This document shows, in pieces, positions 59,018-64,000 of a stretch of 64,000 bases of DNA. The position numbers and the translations under genes were made by a program. The notes under the pieces were generated by a model. That model was not told the DNA's origin. It was given only the letters and a program-made list of their open reading frames with translations, and searched no databases. Location of the stretch: positions 60,823 to 124,822 of the forward strand of contig NZ_QEII01000304.1 in NCBI RefSeq assembly GCF_003347515.1, written 5' to 3'. The DNA is from Rhodoferax ferrireducens (GTDB lineage: Bacteria > Pseudomonadota > Gammaproteobacteria > Burkholderiales > Burkholderiaceae_C). Positions within the stretch are counted from its first letter, which is position 1, and each line of letters starts with the position of its first letter.

Positions 59018-60388
59018 TCAGCGGTTGAACAGATCCCAAGTCGGCGCGCAAACTGCTTCATCAGCGCTGCCGTCGGAGAAACTTCTACACCATTCGGTCA
59101 CTCGGTGCGCCGCCATGTCATCCATGCCGGGGGCAAAGGTCCGCATCCGCGTCTGCAATTGTTCCCAGTTGAACGGATCTTCCGGGTCGCCGCGGCGCAA
59201 TTCGCGCAAGGCGCTGAAGCGCCGGCCGTCTTGCATCGTGATCGTGACGCGACAAGGTCGCTTGTGCGGAAAGGCGCGCTGAAATTCATCGTCGGTGGTG
59301 ACTGTAATTTTCTGCCCCAGCGCTCGCAAGGCCGGAGATTGCAGGTCCGGCGCTTCAGTGTCGCTGATGCCGAGTTGGTTTGTTAGTAGCAGCGTCGCGA
59401 CAACATAACGCAGGCTGAAACAGGTCTCAACAGACTTGCTGGGCCAATCCACCCCGGCGATCTTGAGCGCGTGCGGGAAGATGACCACCTCCACGGCGGC
59501 GATGTCTTCTGGCCGTGGCAGGTGCGCGTCGATCAACGCGCGGGTGGCATCAAGTGGCGTGAACAACTGAGCACAGCACGGCCAGGCCTTGATCGTGGCA
59601 GTGTTGATGCGCTCCGGCGCATCGAAGCCGGTATTGAGTGCATCCCGTGGACCGTCGCCTGCCAGCAGCGCATGCAGGCCCCGCCGTCCGGTTACGAAAG
59701 CACGCGCGCCTGGCAAGCCGGCACGGGCCGCGTAGGCTGCGGTCATCCCGTTGCGCACCGCGAAGGCCGGATGCAGCGACTTGGACTCGTGCGCATCGTC
59801 GTCCACCAGCTGCCAGAGCCCGGCGGCCTGGGTGGCGCCAATGCCCATCGCGTGGTGCAATTGTTCCGCCGAAACGCCCAATGCCACGCCCGCAGCGGCA
59901 GCTGCTCCAACGGCACCGGCCGTCGCCGTGGCGTGAAAGCTCGCCGCGTGCCCCGTACCCAGTGCCTCGCCAACACGCAACGCCACTTCGTACCCCGCGA
60001 TGATGGCGTCGGCAACGCGGCGCCGCGGCATGGGTCGTGCCGCGGCCAGCGCAAGCACAGGTGAAATGGCAATAACGCCGGGGTGCAGCATGGCCACGCG
60101 GTGCGCGTCATCGATCTCGCGCAGATGGGCAATGCCCGCATTGGCGAAGCCCGCGGCGATGGGCGCCATGCCACCACCGCCAAACACCGCAGCCGGCCCG
60201 GTGCCGGGAGCGCAGTCGTTTGCCAAGGTGCGTAAGGTACCGGCCGCCGGCAGCCCAAACGCCGACCAACCGGCGGTAAACCAGTCCAGCAGCGCCTGAC
60301 CCAGGCGGTCGCGCGTGGCCTCCGGTATGGGTTGTTGCTGGAGGCGAGTGAGGTGGCACACCAATGCCGCTTCGGGAAGATCTTTCAT
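59018..60388 (-). CDS. MmgE/PrpD family protein
   Basis: A 456-residue protein with the two-domain MmgE/PrpD fold. Landmarks are LGQALLDWFTAGWSAFGLPA, the REIDDAHRVAMLHPGVIAIS active-site region, ATATAGAVGAAAAAGVALGV, ESKSLHPAFAVRNGMTAAYA, IKAWPCCAQLFTPLDATRAL and KSVETCFSLRYVVATLLL. The family includes 2-methylcitrate dehydratase, cis-aconitate decarboxylase and iminodisuccinate epimerase. The nearby lyase makes an epimerase/lyase or dehydratase/lyase pairing possible. ATG 60388 is chosen; an earlier ATG lies inside the operator. Confidence 0.85.
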   Translation of the reverse strand: MKDLPEAALVCHLTRLQQQPIPEATRDRLGQALLDWFTAGWSAFGLPAAGTLRTLANDCAPGTGPAAVFGGGGMAPIAAGFANAGIAHLREIDDAHRVAMLHPGVIAISPVLALAAARPMPRRRVADAIIAGYEVALRVGEALGTGHAASFHATATAGAVGAAAAAGVALGVSAEQLHHAMGIGATQAAGLWQLVDDDAHESKSLHPAFAVRNGMTAAYAARAGLPGARAFVTGRRGLHALLAGDGPRDALNTGFDAPERINTATIKAWPCCAQLFTPLDATRALIDAHLPRPEDIAAVEVVIFPHALKIAGVDWPSKSVETCFSLRYVVATLLLTNQLGISDTEAPDLQSPALRALGQKITVTTDDEFQRAFPHKRPCRVTITMQDGRRFSALRELRRGDPEDPFNWEQLQTRMRTFAPGMDDMAAHRVTEWCRSFSDGSADEAVCAPTWDLFNR

Positions 60389-60401
60389 ATAATAAATTTC
60401 G

Positions 60402-60425
60402 TTGAATGAAATAATATTCATTATA
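60402..60425. promoter_or_regulatory. Candidate IclR operator, site 2
   Basis: TTGAATGAAATAATATTCAT followed by TATA contains TGAA-N6-TTCA (60407-60420) and is identical to site 1 for the first 13 bases. It overlaps the probable promoter of the MmgE/PrpD gene (start 60388), suggesting co-regulation with the operon at 58089 leftwards. Confidence 0.6.
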
Positions 60426-60555
60426 TGAACCCGTAGACGAGCACCGTATCACTTAGGGTTGATGTACGGGCAATTCAGCCAGGCATCGCCGCTGACTGGC
60501 CGGCGGCGGTGCCCGCTTCGTTAAGATACCCCCGCAACAGGGACGTATCACCACA

Positions 60556-62979
60556 ATGGCCATCAAGAAATCCGAACTTTATTCATCCCTCTGGAAATCA
60601 TGCGACGAACTGCGCGGCGGCATGGATGCCAGCCAGTACAAGGATTACGTCCTCATCCTGCTGTTCGTCAAATACGTCTCCGACAAATACGCCGGTGACC
60701 CCAGCGCCCTGATTGACGTGCCCGCTGGCGGCGGCTTTGCCGACATGGTGGCCGCCAAGGGCGACAAGGAAATTGGCGACAAGGTCAACAAGATCATCGG
60801 CCGGCTGGCCGATGCCAACGACACGCTCAAGGGTGCGATCAACGTCGCCGACTTCAACGACGAGGAAAAACTGGGCAAGGGCAAGGACATGGTGGACCGG
60901 CTGACCAAGCTGGTGGCCATCTTTGAGGGGCTGGATTTCGGCCGCAACCGCGCCGAGGGCGACGACCTGCTGGGCGACGCCTACGAGTACCTGATGCGCC
61001 ACTTTGCCACCGAATCCGGCAAGAGCAAGGGCCAGTTTTACACGCCGTCGGAGGTCTCGCGCACCATCGCCCTGGTCATCGATCTGGGCCGGGCGGTGAG
61101 TGGCGCACAAACCCTCTACGACCCGACCTGTGGTTCCGGCTCGCTGTTGCTCAAAGCGCACGACGAGGCCAAGAATCGCACCGGCGTCGACCTCACGCTG
61201 TATGGGCAGGAGATGGACAACGCAACCTCCGCCCTGGCCCGCATGAACATGGTGTTGCACGACTGCCCCACGGCAGAAATCTGGCAGGCCAACACCCTGT
61301 CCAGCCCGCACTTCAAGAACGCCGATGGTGGGCTGAAGACCTTTGACTACATCGTCGCTAACCCACCGTTCTCCACAAAAGCCTGGACCAGTGGGCTGGA
61401 CCCGGCCAACGACCAATATGGCCGCTTTGAGTTCGGCATCCCGCCCGAGAAGAACGGCGACTACGCCTTTCTGCTGCACATGCTCAAGAGCCTTAAGAGC
61501 ACCGGCAAGGCGGCGGTTATTCTGCCGCACGGCGTGCTGTTTCGCGGGGGGGCCGAGGGCGGCATCCGCACCCGCGTCGTGCGCCAGGGCTATATCAAAG
61601 GCATCATCGGCCTGCCTGCCAACCTGTTCTACGGCACCGGCATCCCGGCCTGCATCATCGTGCTGGACAAGGAAGGGGCAGCGGGGCGCAAGGGCATCTT
61701 CATGGTCGACGCCAGCAAGGGCTTCATCAAGGACGGCAATAAAAACCGCCTGCGGGCGCAGGACATCCACCGCATCGTGGACACCTTCACCCGGCAACTG
61801 GAGACGCCCAAATACGCGCGCCTGGTGCCGCTGGTCGAGATTGAATCCAACGACTTCAACCTGAACCTGCCGCGCTACATTGACAGCACCGAGCCAGAAG
61901 ACCTGCAGGACATCGACGGCCATCTGCGCGGCGGCATCCCAACCCGCGACATCGACTCGCTGAAAAGCTACTGGGCTGTTTTCCCCTCCGTGCGGCATGA
62001 CCTGTTTGTGGACGCGGACCGCCCCGGTTACAGCCATCCCAAGGTGGACGCCGCCCAAGTCAAGGCCGCGATCTTCGGTCACCCGGAGTTCACCGCCTTC
62101 AACCGCCAGGTCACCGAATTGTTCGGCATATGGAAAGCCGCCAACACGCCGCTGCTCACCGGCCTCCAGCAGGGCGACCGGCCCAATGTGCTGATCGAGG
62201 TCCTGTCTGAAAGCCTGCTTGACACCTTCCGCGCCAACACCGGCATCGCCTCCCTCATCGACCCTTACGGCGTGTACCAGCACCTGATGGACTACTGGGC
62301 CGAGACCATGCAGGACGATGCCTGGATGATCGCCAGCGATGGCTGGCGCGCCGTTCATGGCGCTTCATCAGGTGCTGTGCAGGACGGCAAACCCAACATC
62401 GACCTGATTCCGCCCACGCTGATCGTGGACCGCTACTTCGCCGCCGAACAAAAGGCCATCGAACAACTGGAAGCCACACGCGACGCCGTCAGCCGCCAGA
62501 TGGAAGAGCTGGATGAGGAACATGGTGGCGAAGACGGACTGCTGGCAGAAGGCAAGACCGACAAAGGCAAACTCAGCGCCAAAAGCGTCAAAGACCGGAT
62601 CAAATTCATCACCGCCGACCGGGAGTTGAAGGACGAATTCAAGATGCTGCAAGCCTATGCGGCCCTGATCGACCAGGAAGCCACGGCCAGCAAAAAGGTG
62701 AAAGACGCCGCCAAGGCGCTCGACGGGAAGGTGATCGCCCAATACGCGCAACTGAGCGCGACCGACATCAAGACGCTGGTGGTCGTTGACAAATGGCTGG
62801 CCGCGCTGGGCCTGAGCGTGCAGGGCGAACTGGACCGCGTCAGCCAGATGCTGACCGGACGCATCAAGCAACTGGCGGAGCGTTACGCCACACCCATTCC
62901 CAAGCTGGCAACAGAGGTCGAAACGCTGACGGCCCGTGTCGATGAGCACCTGAAGAAGATGGGGTTTGTATGGAACTGA
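60556..62979 (+). CDS. hsdM: Type I restriction-modification system, methyltransferase subunit
   Basis: An 807-residue adenine-N6 methyltransferase subunit. The N-terminal HsdM domain (about 5-150) includes SLWKSCDELRGGMDASQYKD. The catalytic domain has SKGQFYTPSEV, motif I DPTCGSGSLLLKA (189-201) and motif IV IVANPPFS (266-273), then GVLFRGGAEGGIRTRVV and LPANLFYGTGIPACIIVLDK. The C-terminal 300 residues are long and partly coiled-coil (about 615-660), longer than the roughly 500-residue classical form. With HsdS it methylates and, with HsdR, restricts DNA; no hsdR is in the window. Confidence 0.93.
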   Translation: MAIKKSELYSSLWKSCDELRGGMDASQYKDYVLILLFVKYVSDKYAGDPSALIDVPAGGGFADMVAAKGDKEIGDKVNKIIGRLADANDTLKGAINVADFNDEEKLGKGKDMVDRLTKLVAIFEGLDFGRNRAEGDDLLGDAYEYLMRHFATESGKSKGQFYTPSEVSRTIALVIDLGRAVSGAQTLYDPTCGSGSLLLKAHDEAKNRTGVDLTLYGQEMDNATSALARMNMVLHDCPTAEIWQANTLSSPHFKNADGGLKTFDYIVANPPFSTKAWTSGLDPANDQYGRFEFGIPPEKNGDYAFLLHMLKSLKSTGKAAVILPHGVLFRGGAEGGIRTRVVRQGYIKGIIGLPANLFYGTGIPACIIVLDKEGAAGRKGIFMVDASKGFIKDGNKNRLRAQDIHRIVDTFTRQLETPKYARLVPLVEIESNDFNLNLPRYIDSTEPEDLQDIDGHLRGGIPTRDIDSLKSYWAVFPSVRHDLFVDADRPGYSHPKVDAAQVKAAIFGHPEFTAFNRQVTELFGIWKAANTPLLTGLQQGDRPNVLIEVLSESLLDTFRANTGIASLIDPYGVYQHLMDYWAETMQDDAWMIASDGWRAVHGASSGAVQDGKPNIDLIPPTLIVDRYFAAEQKAIEQLEATRDAVSRQMEELDEEHGGEDGLLAEGKTDKGKLSAKSVKDRIKFITADRELKDEFKMLQAYAALIDQEATASKKVKDAAKALDGKVIAQYAQLSATDIKTLVVVDKWLAALGLSVQGELDRVSQMLTGRIKQLAERYATPIPKLATEVETLTARVDEHLKKMGFVWN

Positions 62980-62999
62980 CGAACCGCGGTGCTGGATTT

Positions 63000-63048
63000 G
63001 CTATTAACGTTGTAGCTACTTGCGCATACTCCCCGGGGGCTAGAGATC
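63000..63048 (+). repeat. Comamonadaceae-type intergenic repeat, copy 5
   Basis: GCTATTAACGTTGTAGCTAC, TTGCGCATACTCC and GGGGGCTAGAG, immediately downstream of hsdM. Together with copy 6 it brackets the 403 bp space (62980-63382) that separates hsdM from hsdS, genes that are normally adjacent. Confidence 0.7.
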
Positions 63049-63176
63049 GATTTTGCTTAAAAAATAGCTGCTGCCGCGCTGGTACCGTCATTCCTGCGCC
63101 GCATACCGTCCGAGAGGTCAGGTCTGGAAGCTGGACTGTCAAGCGGGGTGCGGCGGTAGCTCAATGGGGGTCAGAT

Positions 63177-63246
63177 CCCAATTCGGGGTCGGGCGTTCGA
63201 GCTGGCCAACTGCGTATCACCGATTTGGGCTCCGACCCCGATTGGG
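63177..63246. repeat. Inverted repeat between hsdM and hsdS
   Basis: CCCAATTCGGGGTCGG (63177-63192) pairs with CCGACCCCGATTGGG (63232-63246) with one bulged base. It could form a large stem-loop. It resembles dispersed 'GGGTCAGA...CCCGATTGGG' palindromes; it might also work as a terminator, though no T run follows. Confidence 0.6.
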
Positions 63247-63260
63247 CGGGGCGTGCCAAC

Positions 63261-63309
63261 ACTATTAAATTAATAGCTTCTTGCGCATATGCGACGGGGG
63301 CTGGAGGCC
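63261..63309 (+). repeat. Comamonadaceae-type intergenic repeat, copy 6
   Basis: ACTATTAAATTAATAGCTTC, TTGCGCATATGCG and GGGGGCTGGAGGCC, about 75 bp before the hsdS start. It is the second copy within 270 bp, in the same orientation as copy 5. Confidence 0.7.
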
Positions 63310-63382
63310 AATTTTATATAAAAACGTGGCGCCAGCCGCCGCTTTGCCCGGATCTGACCGCTGCGCACACCGAGGACGTGGC

Positions 63383-63892
63383 ATGAGCGCGCCACTGCCG
63401 GCCGGGTACAAGCAGACTGAGGTGGGGGTGATTCCGGAGGATTGGGATCATCGACCATTCGGCAATCTCTACGCGGAGCCTTCCCGAAATGGGATTTATA
63501 AAACTTCAGAGTTTCATGGTCGAGGTACTCGAATAGTGAACATGGGGGAAATGTTCGGATTTGAGTTTATTTCCGACCAAGAGATGAGCCGAGTGCAACT
63601 CACTACGCGGGAACTAGCCATCAGTGGCCTGTTGAACGGCGATCTTCTATTTGGCCGTCGTTCGGTGGTTCCATCTGGCGCTGGGAAATGCTCGATAGTC
63701 ATTGCTCCAACAGAAATCATCACGTTCGAGTCGTCGATCATTCGAGTGAGGATGAATAGCGTCGTAACGTACCCCTTGTTTTACTACTACTTCTTTGGGT
63801 CAGCAGCCGGGCGCTCTATTGTTGGCAGCATTGTGTCTGGTACAAACGTCAAAGGCATCCGCGCAACCGAGCTTAGTCTTACTGTGTCATAA
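63383..63892 (+). CDS. hsdS: Type I restriction specificity subunit, truncated
   Basis: A 169-residue frame, under half the usual 400 or so residues of HsdS. It opens with the canonical YKQTEVGVIPEDWD and contains one target recognition domain ending in NVKGIRATELSLTVS, just where the conserved helix region should begin, then stops. The second recognition domain is missing. After the stop codon the sequence changes character, suggesting that an insertion or rearrangement cut the gene near 63880. A half-subunit that dimerises is possible, but the missing central helix makes it less likely. Confidence 0.75.
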   Translation: MSAPLPAGYKQTEVGVIPEDWDHRPFGNLYAEPSRNGIYKTSEFHGRGTRIVNMGEMFGFEFISDQEMSRVQLTTRELAISGLLNGDLLFGRRSVVPSGAGKCSIVIAPTEIITFESSIIRVRMNSVVTYPLFYYYFFGSAAGRSIVGSIVSGTNVKGIRATELSLTVS

Positions 63893-64000
63893 ATTTAATC
63901 TTCTACTTACCCAGTGGCAATGAGGGCAATGTCCCAGATCGCTGGCCAGTGCGACGCTCAGGCGCAGGCGTAGCGTCGTGATCGAGTCCGCTACGTGACG
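63887..64000 (-). CDS. Unidentified open frame cut by the window edge
   Basis: On the minus strand an open frame of 37 codons enters from the right edge and ends at a TGA at 63889-63887, tail-to-tail with the truncated hsdS. The end reads LASDLGHCPHCHWVSRRLNL, with a CPHCHW motif. I do not recognise the family. Its position at the point where hsdS is cut suggests it belongs to an inserted element, possibly a transposase-related gene. The frame is too short for certainty. Confidence 0.3.
   Translation of the reverse strand, partial: RHVADSITTLRLRLSVALASDLGHCPHCHWVSRRLNL

Noticed and set aside
63150..63210. tRNA-like sequence (GGTAGCTCAATGG and GTTCGAGC)
   Set aside because: No acceptor stem, anticodon arm or proper spacing can be drawn; the stretch is instead one arm of a large inverted repeat.
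1..64000. CRISPR arrays, prophage, rRNA or tRNA genes
   Set aside because: No regularly spaced identical repeats, phage structural genes or RNA gene signatures were seen on either strand.

Overview
The window reads as chromosome of a betaproteobacterium, most likely of the Comamonadaceae (Rhodoferax/Polaromonas/Variovorax type). The reasons are GC-rich coding, many orphan Bug/TctC-type binding proteins, TRAP transporters, and six copies of an intergenic repeat (an AATAGCT...TTGCGCAT...GGGCTAGAGGC pattern) that I associate with this family. The genus is inference. Nearly everything is catabolic or accessory; there is no rRNA, tRNA, CRISPR array or prophage that I can support.

Layout. 1-4240: a left-pointing stress/metal block with an ArsM-like methyltransferase (cut by the window edge), a DHFR/RibD-like protein, a class I methyltransferase, a small conserved protein, a cupin, a DUF1801 remnant and a phytochelatin-synthase-like protein. 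Four related ~80-110 bp upstream elements are spread through this block. 4282-9416: a LysR gene diverging from an operon of PanE-like reductase, VOC protein, MaoC hydratase, CaiB CoA-transferase and shikimate dehydrogenase. 9515-18640: a TetR-led shikimate/quinate catabolic cluster with a TRAP transporter, a Gfo/Idh/MocA dehydrogenase, type II dehydroquinase, a second divergent shikimate dehydrogenase, a 3-dehydroshikimate dehydratase split into two genes in reversed order, and an aldo/keto reductase. 18747-22077: a sugar-type periplasmic binding protein overlapping a GGDEF-EAL protein. 22078-39051: uronate/aldarate catabolism (glucarate dehydratases, FadR-like regulator, uronate dehydrogenase, lactonase, TRAP transporter, KdgD, ketoglutarate semialdehyde dehydrogenase, GarD, two Bug proteins, FAD and NAD dehydrogenases), leading to 2-oxoglutarate. 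39451-43170: MFS exporter, carboxymuconolactone-decarboxylase-like protein, aldo/keto reductase and LysR. 43342-49026: the most unusual locus, described below. 49279-60388: an IclR-associated catabolic region (FAD oxidase, fumarase-superfamily lyase, Bug protein, sulfurtransferase, molybdopterin reductase, aldehyde dehydrogenase, and a separate MmgE/PrpD gene). 60556-64000: type I restriction-modification genes hsdM and a truncated hsdS.

Main discovery candidate. The left-pointing genes at 49026-43342 encode an MBOAT acyltransferase fused to an SGNH domain, a carrier protein, an adenylation enzyme and an acyl-CoA-dehydrogenase-like flavoprotein. The ten specificity positions of the adenylation enzyme read DLLYLALVCK, which I recall as the code of the L-proline-activating enzymes of pyrrole biosynthesis (PltF/RedM type). 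The flavoprotein has the isovaleryl-CoA-dehydrogenase-like catalytic glutamate arrangement expected of prolyl-carrier-protein oxidases. Together this predicts synthesis of pyrrole-2-carboxyl-S-carrier protein and its transfer across the inner membrane by a fused DltB/DltD-like protein onto a periplasmic or surface acceptor. I know of no described system of this composition.

Start codons were moved from the longest reading frame wherever a ribosome binding site or family alignment supported it. All assignments come from reading motifs by eye; no database search was run.
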